Shown: positions 43,935 to 53,438, counted from the first letter of the stretch. The stretch: 64,000 bases of DNA from Streptomyces adelaidensis (GCF_016598475.1 NZ_JAEMUX010000043.1:1-64000); one strand, 5' to 3'. Notes: a model not told the origin generated them from the sequence alone. Program-made: numbers and translations.

Positions 43935-43973
43935 CCGAGGGCCCCGGAGAAATCCGGGGCCCTCGGTGTTTTT
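43935..43973 (+). terminator. Rho-independent terminator of tRNA-Arg(ACG)
   Basis: A perfect 14-bp stem with a GAAA tetraloop (43935-43966) is followed by TGTTTTT. Confidence 0.9.
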
Positions 43974-44080
43974 GCGTGTGGTGCGCCGGGCGTGGTGGTG
44001 GGGTGGGCCGGGCGGCGGGTGCCAGGGGGTTTTGGCTGGTCACGCGGCGTTGTCAGTGGTGCCCTCTAATGTCGTGGGGG

Positions 44081-44974
44081 ATGGCACGTGTGTGGAGATG
44101 TACGGGGTTGCGGTGGGGCGGGGGCGGGCCCGTGTTGGAGTGGGCCGGTGGGCTGAGGAGTGCTCTGCCTCGGGGGAAGGTGGTGGGGTTCGCCGTGCCC
44201 GAGGGGGCGCGGCGGACGTGTGTGGGGGCTCGGGGGAATGCGTGTCCGATGCGGGTGGAGGTGTCGGGGCGGAGCATCGGGGCTCGGTGTGAGGAGTGTG
44301 CGCGGCTCGATCGTGCGCACTCCGTGGCCGCCGACACGATCGCCGATGATCCGCGGCCGTATCACGTGTATCTCGCGTGGTTCGGGCCCGGGATGGTGAA
44401 GGTGGGGATCACGGCGGTCGAGCGGGGGTCGGCGCGGCTGCTGGAGCAGGGGGCGGTCTGCTTCGGGTGGCTCGGGCGGGGGCCGCTGATGGCCGCGCGG
44501 CGGGCGGAGGAGGTGCTGCGGGCCGCGCTCAAGGTGCCGGACCGGATTCCGTATGCCGACAAGCGGGTTGTGCGGGCCGGGCTGCCGGCTGTCGAGGAGC
44601 GCGCCCGGGAGTTGGCGGTCCTGCATGCGCGGGCACTTGGGCTTGCCGGGTGGCCCGAGTCGTTGGAGCCGGTGGCGTTCGAGGCTGTCGATCACTTCGG
44701 GGTGTTCGGGCTCGATGGGCTGCCGGCCGCCGACGGGGTGGTGAGTGAGCTGGTCGCGGGTGGGGTCGTGGGGGGTGAGGTGCTTGCCGTCGCCGGGCCC
44801 GATCTGCATCTGGCCACCGGGCGAGGAGTCGTTGTTCTTGATGCGCGGCTCATGAGCGGGTGGGAGCTGACCGCTCCGGGTGGGGAGGGTGCCCGTGACG
44901 TACTCACCGTGCCCGTGAAGGAGTTGAGGGGCGGGGCAGGAGAGGGAGCGGGCGTGCAGGACGGGTTGTTCTGA
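44081..44974 (+). CDS. DUF2797 family protein
   Basis: A 297-residue protein matching the DUF2797 family. The N-terminal half has four Cys (RTCVGARGNACPMRV, GARCEECARLD) that may bind zinc. Next is HVYLAWFGPGMVKVGIT, a GIY-YIG-like core (YLAWF..KVGIT), followed by ARLLEQGAVCFGWLGRGP. GIY-YIG relatives act as nucleases in many systems, but catalysis here is unproven. Codons in this gene favour G at the third position (GGG, GTG, CGG), unlike the C-rich third positions of its neighbours. ATG 44081 has GGGGG upstream, and GTGs further up are possible. It follows tRNA-Arg. Confidence 0.8.
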   Translation: MARVWRCTGLRWGGGGPVLEWAGGLRSALPRGKVVGFAVPEGARRTCVGARGNACPMRVEVSGRSIGARCEECARLDRAHSVAADTIADDPRPYHVYLAWFGPGMVKVGITAVERGSARLLEQGAVCFGWLGRGPLMAARRAEEVLRAALKVPDRIPYADKRVVRAGLPAVEERARELAVLHARALGLAGWPESLEPVAFEAVDHFGVFGLDGLPAADGVVSELVAGGVVGGEVLAVAGPDLHLATGRGVVVLDARLMSGWELTAPGGEGARDVLTVPVKELRGGAGEGAGVQDGLF

Positions 44975-45261
44975 GGGCGGGGTGAGGGCGCAGTGGGGGC
45001 GAAGCATGACGGCGCTTGCATAAAGGCGGGGTCAGATCATGATCGTACGAGGTGCTTCCGGTGGTCCCCGAGCTGTGGGTTCGCGGTGAGATCCCCTGGC
45101 GAATGCCGTGGATCAGGTCAGAAAGTGCCTGGTCGGCGGGGGTGCTGTCCGGAAGGTCGGGATTCCTCCCAGGGGTTGCCTGAGAGGCGGCTGTGCGTTT
45201 CTTAGAAAAATCACAGGTTCCGGAAAGGGTGTTCTCAGGGGGCCCCGACAAGGTGTCCAGC

Positions 45262-46002
45262 ATGACCACGACCTCGCCCCAGGGGCGCACCGAACTGCTG
45301 AGGCCGGACGGGAGCCCCGTCCGAGTGCTTGTGGTGGACGACGAGCTGTCGATCACCGAACTGCTGTCCATGGCCCTGCGCTATGAGGGATGGCAGATCC
45401 GGAGTGCGGGGGATGGCACGGGTGCCATCCAGACCGCGCGGGACTTCCGGCCCGACGCCGTCGTCCTGGACATGATGCTCCCGGACATGGACGGGCTCAC
45501 CGTCCTCGGGCGGCTGCGGCGCGAGCTGCCGGAGGTGCCGGTGCTCTTCCTGACCGCGAAGGACGCGGTCGAGGACCGGATCGCCGGGCTCACCGCCGGC
45601 GGCGACGACTACGTCACCAAGCCGTTCAGCCTCGAAGAGGTCGTGGCGCGACTGCGCGGGCTCATCCGCCGCTCCGGTGCCGCCGACCGCCGCTCCGAGT
45701 CCGTGCTCGTCGTCGGTGACCTCATGCTCGACGAGGACAGCCACGAGGTGTCGCGCGGCGGGGCCAACATCCACCTCACCGCCACCGAGTTCGAGCTGCT
45801 GCGCTTCCTGATGCGCAACCCGCGGCGCGTGCTCAGCAAGGCGCAGATCCTCGACCGCGTGTGGTCGTACGACTTCGGCGGCCAGGCGAATGTGGTGGAG
45901 CTCTACATCTCCTACCTGCGGCGGAAGATCGACGCCGGGCGCGAGCCGATGATCCACACCCGGCGTGGGGCCGGTTACCTGATCAAGCCCGCCGCGTCAT
46001 GA
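45262..46002 (+). CDS. OmpR/PhoB-family response regulator
   Basis: A 246-residue regulator. The receiver domain has Asp26/Asp27 (VVDDE), phosphorylated Asp70 (VLDMMLPDMDG), the Thr in FLTAKD and the Lys in TKPF. The C-terminal winged helix (IHLTATEFELLRFLMRNPRRVLSKAQIL, WSYDFGGQANVVELYISYLRRKID) binds DNA. It overlaps its kinase partner by 4 bases (ATGA). The ATG at 45262 (MTTTSPQGR) is preceded by AAGGTG. Confidence 0.95.
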   Translation: MTTTSPQGRTELLRPDGSPVRVLVVDDELSITELLSMALRYEGWQIRSAGDGTGAIQTARDFRPDAVVLDMMLPDMDGLTVLGRLRRELPEVPVLFLTAKDAVEDRIAGLTAGGDDYVTKPFSLEEVVARLRGLIRRSGAADRRSESVLVVGDLMLDEDSHEVSRGGANIHLTATEFELLRFLMRNPRRVLSKAQILDRVWSYDFGGQANVVELYISYLRRKIDAGREPMIHTRRGAGYLIKPAAS

Positions 46003-47663
46003 GCGGGCGACGACGGACGCGTACGCAGAGGCAGCCGAAGCGGGGGCTGCGGCGAGGACAGCCGCGCACGCTGCGTACGCGGCTCGTCGTCTCCGCGGTG
46101 ACGTTGATCGCGGTGGTCTGTGCCGTCATCGGGACGGTGACCACGGTCGCGCTGCGATCCCATCTGTACGACCAGCTGGACACGCAGGTGTCCGAGGTCG
46201 CCAAGCGTGCTGCGGGCCCGCCGGACGGCAAGGATCCCGAGATTGCGGGCGGTGCCCCTCAGGACGGCCCGTTCGGGTTCGTCACGAGGGGCGGCACCGA
46301 GGCGTACACCGTCGTCGCCCAGGTGGGCACCGAAGGTGGAGTCACCGACGCCGTGGTCGCCAAGGAGAAGACCTCCGACAGTGACGGTTTCGAGGGCATG
46401 ACCACCGACGCCCTCAGTGCCGAGCAGGACGCCGCTCTCGGCTCCGCGTCGAAGACCGGCATCGACACCGTGGACATCCCCGGCCTCGGTGAGTACCGGG
46501 TCACGTACGTCGAGGGCAGCAAGGGCAACTTCTACGTCGCTCTGCCCACCGAGACCGTCACCAACACCCTCAGCACCCTCATCGCTGTCGAACTCAGCGT
46601 CACCGCCGCCGGTCTCATCGCCGCCGGTATCGCCGGTTCCGTCCTCGTCGGGGTCGCCCTGCGCCCCCTGCGCAAGGTGGCCTCCACGGCGACCCGGGTC
46701 TCCGAGCTGCCGTTGCACACCGGTGAGGTGACGCTCAATGAGCGGGTGCCCGCGTCCGAGACCGATCCGCATACCGAGGTCGGGCAGGTCGGGGCGGCGC
46801 TCAACAGGATGCTGAACCACATTCACGGCGCCCTGCACTCGCGGCAGGAGAGCGAGACGCGCGTACGGCAGTTCGTGGCGGACGCCAGTCATGAGCTGCG
46901 GACGCCGCTCGCGTCGATCCGTGGCTACGCCGAGCTGACCAGGCGCGGAAGAGAAGAGATCGGGCCCGACACCCGGCACGCGCTGGGGCGGATCGAGTCC
47001 GAGTCCAACCGTATGACGATGCTGGTCGAGGATCTGCTGCTGCTCGCGCGGCTCGATGCCGGGCGGCCGTTGCAGTTCGAGCAGACCGACCTCATCCCAC
47101 TCGTCGTGGACACCGTCAGCGACGCGCGTGTCGCCGGGCGGAGCCACAACTGGCGGCTGGATCTGCCGGATGTGCCGGCGCTCGTGTCGGCCGACGCGGC
47201 GCGGCTCCAGCAGGTGCTCGTCAACCTGCTGGCGAACGCGCGTACGCATACGCCCCCCGGTACGACCGTCACCGCGCGGATCCAGCGGCGCGGGCCCTGG
47301 ATGTGCGTCGATGTCGAGGACAACGGGCAGGGCATTCCGCAGGAGTTGCTGCCGCATGTGTTCGAGCGGTTCGCGCGAGGGGACTCGTCGCGGTCCAGGG
47401 CGTCCGGATCGACCGGGCTCGGGCTCGCCATCGTGCAGGCCGTGGCCGACGCGCACGGCGGTGCCGTGACCGTCGACAGCGTGCCCGGCAGGACCGTGTT
47501 CACCGTGCACCTGCCGGCCCTCGGGCGGGACGTGTCGCCGCTCGACGACGCCGCGAACTGGCAGCTCGACGACGTGCAGTACGACGGCGAGTTCGACGTA
47601 ACCGACGCAACGAACTGGCAATCGGACTCACAGGCACAGCACAGTGTCAGCACACGGGCATAA
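45999..47663 (+). CDS. Two-component sensor histidine kinase
   Basis: A 554-residue kinase. The Arg-rich start precedes TM1 (LVVSAVTLIAVVCAVIGTVTT). An extracytoplasmic sensor of about 140 residues follows, then TM2 (LIAVELSVTAAGLIAAGIAGSVLVG), HAMP, and HisKA with the phosphorylated His (DASHELRTPLASIRGY). HATPase has N box LVNLLANARTH, G1 DNGQGIP and G2 STGLGLAIV. All catalytic motifs are intact. It pairs with the regulator at 45262. From gene order it resembles the S. coelicolor SCO4020/4021 pair, recalled not verified. The downstream glycosyltransferases may be its targets. Confidence 0.95.
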   Translation: MSGRRRTRTQRQPKRGLRRGQPRTLRTRLVVSAVTLIAVVCAVIGTVTTVALRSHLYDQLDTQVSEVAKRAAGPPDGKDPEIAGGAPQDGPFGFVTRGGTEAYTVVAQVGTEGGVTDAVVAKEKTSDSDGFEGMTTDALSAEQDAALGSASKTGIDTVDIPGLGEYRVTYVEGSKGNFYVALPTETVTNTLSTLIAVELSVTAAGLIAAGIAGSVLVGVALRPLRKVASTATRVSELPLHTGEVTLNERVPASETDPHTEVGQVGAALNRMLNHIHGALHSRQESETRVRQFVADASHELRTPLASIRGYAELTRRGREEIGPDTRHALGRIESESNRMTMLVEDLLLLARLDAGRPLQFEQTDLIPLVVDTVSDARVAGRSHNWRLDLPDVPALVSADAARLQQVLVNLLANARTHTPPGTTVTARIQRRGPWMCVDVEDNGQGIPQELLPHVFERFARGDSSRSRASGSTGLGLAIVQAVADAHGGAVTVDSVPGRTVFTVHLPALGRDVSPLDDAANWQLDDVQYDGEFDVTDATNWQSDSQAQHSVSTRA

Positions 47664-47689
47664 CAGAGCGGCTCGCGAATGTAGTTGTC

Positions 47690-49405
47690 ATGCGAACCGA
47701 CTCTTCTCCCGGCACCCTGCCGGCGCGGGAGCACCTCCCGGCCGGAAACGCCGGTACGCCTGTCCTGGACGTAGTGATCCCCGTCTACAACGAGGAGAAG
47801 GACCTCCAGCCGTGCGTGCGCAGACTGCACGAGCACCTCGCACGCACCTTCCCGTACGCCTTCCGCATCACGATCGCGGACAACGCGTCCACGGACACCA
47901 CCCCGGAGGTGGCCGCGCGGCTGGAGGCGGAGCTCTCCGAGGTCAAGTCGTTCCGGCTTGAGCAGAAGGGGCGCGGGCGGGCTCTGCGGACCGTGTGGTC
48001 CGCGTCCGACGCGCCGGTCCTCGCCTACATGGACGTGGACCTGTCCACCGACCTCAACGCCCTGCTGCCGCTGGTGGCCCCGCTGATCTCCGGCCACTCC
48101 GACCTCGCGATCGGCTCCCGGCTCGCCCGGTCCTCGCGGGTGGTGCGCGGCCCCAAGCGGGAGTTCATCAGCCGCGCGTACAACCTGATCCTGCGCGGCT
48201 CGCTGCAGGCCCGCTTCTCGGACGCGCAGTGCGGGTTCAAGGCGATACGCCGGGACGTGGCCCAGGAACTGCTGCCGCTCGTCGAGGACAGCGGGTGGTT
48301 CTTCGACACCGAGATGCTGGTGCTCGCGGAGCGGGCCGGGCTGCGGATCCACGAGGTGCCGGTCGACTGGGTCGACGACCCGGACTCGACCGTCCACATC
48401 GTGAAGACGGCGACCGACGACCTCAAGGGTGTCTGGCGGGTGGGCAGGGCCCTCGCCACCGGATCGCTCTCGCTGGACCGGCTCGCACGCCCGTTCGGCG
48501 ACGACCCCCGCGACCGGGAGATCCAGGACGTGCCGCGCGGCCTCGCCCGCCAGCTCCTCGGCTTCTGCGTGGTGGGCGCCCTCTCCACCCTGTTCTACCT
48601 GCTCCTCTACAGCGGCTTCCGTACGTTCTCGGGGTCGCAGATCGCCAACGCGCTGGCCCTGCTGGTCTCGGCGGTCGCCAACACGGCGGCCAACCGGCGC
48701 CTGACCTTCGGTGTCCGGGGCCGGGGCGGAGTCGTCAAGCACCAGGCACAGGGGCTGGTGGTGTTCGGCATCGGCCTCGCCCTCACCAGCGGCTCGCTGG
48801 CCGCCCTGAACGCGGCGACCTCCGACCCCGCGCACTCCACGGAACTGGCGGTGCTCATCGCCGCCAACCTCGCGGCGACGGTGCTGCGGTTCCTGCTCTT
48901 CAGGGCCTGGGTGTTCCCCGACCGGCGCGACGAGAGCGCCCCCGAGGCCTCGACCGTCGTCGCCTCGCACACCCCGGCCGGCCCGGCCGACCCGGCCGAC
49001 CCGGCTTCGCCCATGTACCCGGCGTCATCGGTGTCGGCGGTGCGCCCCGGTCAGCCCGGCCCGTACGGCCACCAGGACCGGTTCCACCCGCAGCCGCAGC
49101 GCCCGATGACGCCCCAGGACAACCGCGCCGAGTACGCCTCGGCGCCCCAGAACTCGTACGGCACGAACGCGTACGGCACGGACTCGTACGGCACGGACTC
49201 GTACGGCACGGACTCGTACGGCACGGACTCGTACGGCACGGACTCGTACAGCACGAACGCGTACGGCACGGACTCGTACAGCACCAACCCGTACACCACG
49301 ACCCAGTTCCGCGCCGGTGATGCCGCGGACCGCACCTGGGGGGACGCGACCATGCAGATGCGGCCGGTGCGCCCGCACGATCAGGATTCGAGGAACGCCC
49401 GATGA
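47690..49405 (+). CDS. GtrA-fused family-2 glycosyltransferase
   Basis: A 571-residue protein. The GT2 domain is about residues 25-270 (VVIPVYNEEKDL; metal-binding AYMDVDLSTD; FSDAQCGFKAIRRD; WFFDTEML). A GtrA-type membrane domain of four helices (about 290-415) follows, and a C-terminal cytoplasmic tail has (S/A)YGT(D/N) five-residue repeats (about residues 489-538) encoded by 15-nt DNA repeats. Such enzymes move a sugar from a nucleotide donor to polyprenyl phosphate. The product would be used by the GT39 enzyme encoded next, whose start overlaps its stop by 4 bases (ATGA). The tail repeats may vary between strains. Confidence 0.92.
   Translation: MRTDSSPGTLPAREHLPAGNAGTPVLDVVIPVYNEEKDLQPCVRRLHEHLARTFPYAFRITIADNASTDTTPEVAARLEAELSEVKSFRLEQKGRGRALRTVWSASDAPVLAYMDVDLSTDLNALLPLVAPLISGHSDLAIGSRLARSSRVVRGPKREFISRAYNLILRGSLQARFSDAQCGFKAIRRDVAQELLPLVEDSGWFFDTEMLVLAERAGLRIHEVPVDWVDDPDSTVHIVKTATDDLKGVWRVGRALATGSLSLDRLARPFGDDPRDREIQDVPRGLARQLLGFCVVGALSTLFYLLLYSGFRTFSGSQIANALALLVSAVANTAANRRLTFGVRGRGGVVKHQAQGLVVFGIGLALTSGSLAALNAATSDPAHSTELAVLIAANLAATVLRFLLFRAWVFPDRRDESAPEASTVVASHTPAGPADPADPASPMYPASSVSAVRPGQPGPYGHQDRFHPQPQRPMTPQDNRAEYASAPQNSYGTNAYGTDSYGTDSYGTDSYGTDSYGTDSYSTNAYGTDSYSTNPYTTTQFRAGDAADRTWGDATMQMRPVRPHDQDSRNAR
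49154..49303 (+). repeat. Ten 15-nt tandem repeats in the GT2 tail
   Basis: Ten units of TCGTACGGCACGGAC or variants span 49154-49303 and encode (S/A)YGT(D/N) or SYST(N/D). The period is five codons, so unit gain or loss keeps the frame. Confidence 0.9.
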
Positions 49406-51639
49406 CCACGCAGTTCGAGACGACCAGCCATCAGGGGGGTGCGAGCCCCACGGGTCCCGACTGGGGGCCGTCCACGGAGACGACAGCCCTGCGGGAGCCG
49501 GTGGCGGCTCCGGAATCGCCCGCCGAGCCCACGGCCCCGGACTCCGGTGAGCCCAGGCAGCCCCTCGCGAAGCGGCTGTGGAGAGGCCGGCCCGAGGACA
49601 ACCGCTGGGTGCGCCCCGGCTTCCTCCTCACGCTGCTGCTGATCGGCGGCCTCTACACCTGGAACCTCTCGGCCTCCGGCTACGCCAACTCCTTCTACTC
49701 GGCGGCCGCGCAGGCGGGCAGCCAGTCCTGGAAGGCCTTCTTCTTCGGTTCGCTGGACTCCGCCAACGCCATCACCGTCGACAAGCCCCCGGCCTCGCTC
49801 TGGCCGATGGCGCTCTCGGTCCGGCTCTTCGGCCTCAACTCCTTCGCGATCCTGTTCCCGCAGGTCCTGATGGCCGTCGCCACCGCCGGGGTGCTGTGGG
49901 CGGCCGTACGCCGTCGCTTCAACGCCACGGCCGGCTTCATCACCATGGCGGTGTTCGCGCTCACGCCCGTCGCCGCGCTGATGTTCCGCTTCAACAACCC
50001 GGACGCGGCCCTCGCGCTGCTGATGGCCGCCGCGGTCTACTGCACGCTGCGTGCCATGGAGAAGGCCGAGACGAAGTGGCTGGTCTGGGCGGGTACGGCC
50101 ATCGGCCTCGCCTTCCTGGTCAAGACGCTGCAGGCCTTCCTGATCCTGCCGGTCCTGGCACTGGTGTACGTGCTCTTCGCGCCGGCTTCGGTGAAGAAGC
50201 GGGTCAGCCAGGTGCTGCTGGCCGGGCTGGCGATGGTCGTCGCCGGTGGCTGGTGGGTCGCGATCGTCGAGCTGTGGCCCGCGTCCTCCCGCCCGTACAT
50301 CGGCGGCTCGCAGAACAACTCCTTCCTTGAACTGACCTTCGGCTACAACGGTCTCGGCCGCATCAACGGCGACGAGACCGGCAGCGTCGGCGGTGGCGGC
50401 GGGGGCGGTGGTGGCAGCTGGGGTGAGACCGGCTGGGACCGGATGTTCAGCTCCTCCATCGGCGGGCAGATCGCCTGGCTGATCCCGGCCGCGCTGATCC
50501 TGCTGGCCGCCGCGATCTGGGCCACGCGCAAGGCCGGGCGGACGGACACGGGACGCGCCGCGTTCCTCCTCTGGGGCGGCTCACTGCTGATCACCATGGT
50601 GGTCTTCAGCTTCATGCAGGGCATCTTCCACGAGTACTACACCGTGGCCCTCGCCCCGTACATCGCGCCGCTGGTCGGCATGGGCGGCGCCCTGCTCTGG
50701 CAGGAGCGCGGCAAGTTCTGGGCGACGATCACGATGGCGGCGGCCATGACGGCCACCGCGGTCTGGGGCTACGTCCTCCTCAACCGCTCCTCCGACTACC
50801 TGCCCTGGCTGAAGTGGGTCGTGCTGGTCGGCGGCCTGATCGCCGCGCTCGGCCTGGTCTTCGTGGGCAGGCTCGACCGGCGGCTGGCCATGGGCGTCGT
50901 CGGGCTGAGCGTCGTGACCGCGCTCGCCGGCCCGACCGCGTACACCCTCACCACCCTCAACGAGGGCCACACCGGCTCGGTCATCACGGCCGGTCCGTCC
51001 GTCCAGGGCGGCCGGGGCGGCGGCCCCGGCGGAGGCGGCGGCATGGGCGGCGGTCCTGGTGGCGGCGGTATGCCGGGCCAGAACCAGCAGGGCGGCCAGA
51101 ACGGTCAGACCGGCAACGGTCAGACCGGCAACGGCCAGATGGGGCAGCCCCCGACCGGCGGCACCGGCGGCTTCGGCGGCGGTCAGAACCAGCGGCAGGG
51201 CCAGGGCAACGGCCAGACCCAGAACGGCGACGGCGGCATGGGTGGCGGTGGCGGTATGGGCGGTCTGATCAACGGCACCTCCGTCAGCGACGAGGCCAAG
51301 GAACTGCTGGAGAAGAACGCGAGCCACTACACCTGGGCGGCCGCCGCCATCGGCGCCCAGAACGCGGCGAGCTACCAGCTCTCCACCGGCGACCCGGTCA
51401 TGGCGATCGGTGGCTTCAACGGCACCGACCCGTCCCCGACCCTCGCGGAGTTCAAGAAGTACGTGGAAGACGGCAAGATCCACTACTTCGTCTCCAGCGG
51501 CACCGGCGGCGGCATGGGCGGCGGCAGCAGCGAGGGCACCTCCTCGCAGATCAGCACCTGGGTCCAGGAGAACTTCGAGTCGGTCACGGTCGACGGCACG
51601 ACGTTCTACGACCTGACGCAGCCGAAGAGCGACAGCTGA
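49402..51639 (+). CDS. ArnT-like GT39 membrane glycosyltransferase
   Basis: A 745-residue GT39/ArnT-type enzyme. Residues about 1-70 are cytoplasmic and Pro/Glu-rich. The first TM (WVRPGFLLTLLLIGGLYTW) is followed by the large extracytoplasmic loop with VDKPPASLWPMALS (the catalytic Asp-Lys-Pro motif region) and about 12 more helices. The extracytoplasmic C-terminal part (about 535-745) is very rich in Gly, Gln and Asn (GGPGGGGGMGGGPG). It transfers sugars from polyprenyl phosphate to surface acceptors. It overlaps the GT2 gene by 4 bases (ATGA) and ends before a strong terminator, so TCS, GT2 and GT39 may form one operon. Confidence 0.9.
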   Translation: MTTQFETTSHQGGASPTGPDWGPSTETTALREPVAAPESPAEPTAPDSGEPRQPLAKRLWRGRPEDNRWVRPGFLLTLLLIGGLYTWNLSASGYANSFYSAAAQAGSQSWKAFFFGSLDSANAITVDKPPASLWPMALSVRLFGLNSFAILFPQVLMAVATAGVLWAAVRRRFNATAGFITMAVFALTPVAALMFRFNNPDAALALLMAAAVYCTLRAMEKAETKWLVWAGTAIGLAFLVKTLQAFLILPVLALVYVLFAPASVKKRVSQVLLAGLAMVVAGGWWVAIVELWPASSRPYIGGSQNNSFLELTFGYNGLGRINGDETGSVGGGGGGGGGSWGETGWDRMFSSSIGGQIAWLIPAALILLAAAIWATRKAGRTDTGRAAFLLWGGSLLITMVVFSFMQGIFHEYYTVALAPYIAPLVGMGGALLWQERGKFWATITMAAAMTATAVWGYVLLNRSSDYLPWLKWVVLVGGLIAALGLVFVGRLDRRLAMGVVGLSVVTALAGPTAYTLTTLNEGHTGSVITAGPSVQGGRGGGPGGGGGMGGGPGGGGMPGQNQQGGQNGQTGNGQTGNGQMGQPPTGGTGGFGGGQNQRQGQGNGQTQNGDGGMGGGGGMGGLINGTSVSDEAKELLEKNASHYTWAAAAIGAQNAASYQLSTGDPVMAIGGFNGTDPSPTLAEFKKYVEDGKIHYFVSSGTGGGMGGGSSEGTSSQISTWVQENFESVTVDGTTFYDLTQPKSDS

Positions 51640-51656
51640 CGGTTCGCGTGTGAGCG

Positions 51657-51704
51657 GGGCGGTGGCCCGGGGTGAGGACGAACCCCCCGGGCCACCGCCC
51701 TTTT
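51657..51704 (+). terminator. Strong terminator after the GT39 gene
   Basis: 51657-51672 pairs with 51683-51700 (GGGCGGTGGCCCGGGG against CCCCCCGGGCCACCGCCC) and is followed by TTTT. Confidence 0.9.
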
Positions 51705-51715
51705 CGTACGCCCGT

Positions 51716-51850
51716 CGCCCTCGTCGTACGTGACCGCCCTCGTCGTACGTGACCGCCCTCGTCGTACGTGACCGCCCTCGTCGTACGTGACCGCCCTCGC
51801 CGTACGTGACCGCCCTCGCCGTATGCGAACCGCCCTCGCCGTTCGTACGG
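51716..51850. repeat. 19-nt tandem repeats (5 exact or near-exact plus 2 degenerate)
   Basis: Units of CGCCCTCGTCGTACGTGAC start at 51716, 51735, 51754, 51773 and 51792; two degenerate copies run to 51850. They fill the space between the terminator and the promoter region of the exporter gene. There are no spacers, so this is not a CRISPR array. Confidence 0.92.
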
Positions 51851-51863
51851 CGTCGAACATCAC

Positions 51864-51900
51864 GTTGTACGGTGTATAGGAACTGACTTACGGTGTACGG
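51864..51900 (+). promoter_or_regulatory. Candidate TetR operator/promoter of the exporter gene
   Basis: GTTGTACGGTGTATAGG (51864-51880) and TTACGGTGTACGG (51888-51900) share TACGGTGTA, spaced 23 bases. They directly precede the exporter start and could bind the TetR-family regulator encoded downstream. Confidence 0.4.
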
Positions 51901-51901
51901 C

Positions 51902-53398
51902 ATGTCGACACCCGCCCCCACTCCCGCTCCCCAGGGCCATCCCCAGCGCTGGCTGATCCTCGGCGTCATCTGTCTCGCACAGCTCACCGTGCTGCTGGAC
52001 AACACCGTGCTGAACGTGGCGATCCCCTCCCTCACCGAGGAGTTGGGGGCGGCCACGTCGGACATCCAGTGGATGATCAACGCGTACTCGCTGGTGCAGT
52101 CGGGGCTGCTGCTCACGGCGGGCAGCGCGGCCGACCGTTACGGCCGCAAGAAGCTGCTGATCGCGGGGCTGGTGTTGTTCGGCATAGGCTCGCTGGTGGC
52201 CGGACTCGCCCAGACCACCGGGCAGTTGATCGCGGCCCGGGCGGGGATGGGCGTCGGCGGCGCGCTGCTGCTCACCACGACCCTCGCCGTCGCCATGCAG
52301 ATCTTCGCGCCCGAGGAGCAGCCGAAGGCCATCGGCATCTGGAGCGCGGTCAACGCCCTCGGCTTCGCGGCCGGCCCGCTTGTCGGCGGCTTCATGCTGG
52401 GCCACTTCTGGTGGGGCGCGATCTTCCTGATCAACCTGCCGGTCGCCGCGCTGGGCCTGGTCGCCGTGATCGCCCTGGTCCCCGAGTCGAAGAACCCGCA
52501 GGGCGACCGGCCGGACCTGCTCGGCGCGCTGCTCTCGACCATCGGTATGACGGCTCTGGTGTACGCGATCATCTCGGGCCCTGAACACGGCTGGACGTCC
52601 GGGCTCGTGCCGGCCACGGCCACCGTCGCCGTGGTCGTCCTCGCGGCCTTCGCGCACTGGGAGAGCCGTATCCCGTACCCCATGCTCGACCCGCACTTCT
52701 TCCGCGACCGGCGGTTCACCGGAGCGGTCGCCGGCGCGGTCCTCATCACCTTCGGGATGGGCGGCGCGCTCTTCCTGCTCACCCAGCACCTGCAGTTCGT
52801 CCTCGGCTACGGCGCGCTGGAGGCGGGGCTGCGGACCGCGCCCCTCGCCCTGGTGGTCGTCGCGCTCAACTTCTCCGGGCTTTCGGCGAAGTGGACGGCC
52901 AAGCTCGGTATGCCGGCCTCGATCGCCCTCGGCATGGTGCTGATGTCCGGCGGTCTGGTCTCCATCGCGACGATGGCCTCCGGCGGTTACGCCGGGACAC
53001 TGCTCGGGCTGGTGCTGATCGGGGTGGGCTGCGCGATCGCCAACCCCGCGATGGCGCACGCGATCATGAGTGCGATTCCGCCGGCCAAGGCGGGGGTGGG
53101 GGCCGGGATCAACGGCACGTTGGCGGAGTTCGGGACGGGGTTGGGGGTGGCGGTGTTGGGGGCGGTGCTCAACTCGCGGTTCGCGGCGCTGATTTCTGTC
53201 GCCGCGGCGTCGTTGCCCGCGGCGCTGGCGTCAGTGGATACGGCCGGGGAGAAGGCGAAGATCATGGAGGCGTTCTCCTCCGGGCTGGAGACGAGTCTGC
53301 TGGTGGGGGCGGTGGCTGTGCTGCTTGGGGGGTTGGTGGCGGCGGGGCTGTTGCGCAGGGCGGAGAGGGGGGACGTGGAGTTTGCGGTCGCCCATTAG
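51902..53398 (+). CDS. DHA2-family MFS drug exporter
   Basis: A 498-residue, 14-helix MFS transporter of the EmrB/QacA (DHA2) type. It has motif A between TM2 and TM3 (GSAADRYGRKKLL), motif B in TM4 (ARAGMGVGGALLLTT) and motif C in TM5 (ALGFAAGPLVGGFML). It likely exports drugs or antibiotics by proton antiport. ATG 51902 is chosen; GTG 51893 is also possible. The TetR-family gene follows 138 bases downstream in the same direction, a common arrangement for an exporter and its regulator. Confidence 0.93.
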   Translation: MSTPAPTPAPQGHPQRWLILGVICLAQLTVLLDNTVLNVAIPSLTEELGAATSDIQWMINAYSLVQSGLLLTAGSAADRYGRKKLLIAGLVLFGIGSLVAGLAQTTGQLIAARAGMGVGGALLLTTTLAVAMQIFAPEEQPKAIGIWSAVNALGFAAGPLVGGFMLGHFWWGAIFLINLPVAALGLVAVIALVPESKNPQGDRPDLLGALLSTIGMTALVYAIISGPEHGWTSGLVPATATVAVVVLAAFAHWESRIPYPMLDPHFFRDRRFTGAVAGAVLITFGMGGALFLLTQHLQFVLGYGALEAGLRTAPLALVVVALNFSGLSAKWTAKLGMPASIALGMVLMSGGLVSIATMASGGYAGTLLGLVLIGVGCAIANPAMAHAIMSAIPPAKAGVGAGINGTLAEFGTGLGVAVLGAVLNSRFAALISVAAASLPAALASVDTAGEKAKIMEAFSSGLETSLLVGAVAVLLGGLVAAGLLRRAERGDVEFAVAH

Positions 53399-53438
53399 CT
53401 CGGGGCGTTCTGTTCTGTGGCGACCGCTGGTGCGTTGT

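Noticed and set aside
51716..51850. CRISPR-like array
   Set aside because: The 19-nt units are contiguous with no spacers and there are no cas genes. It is a simple tandem repeat.
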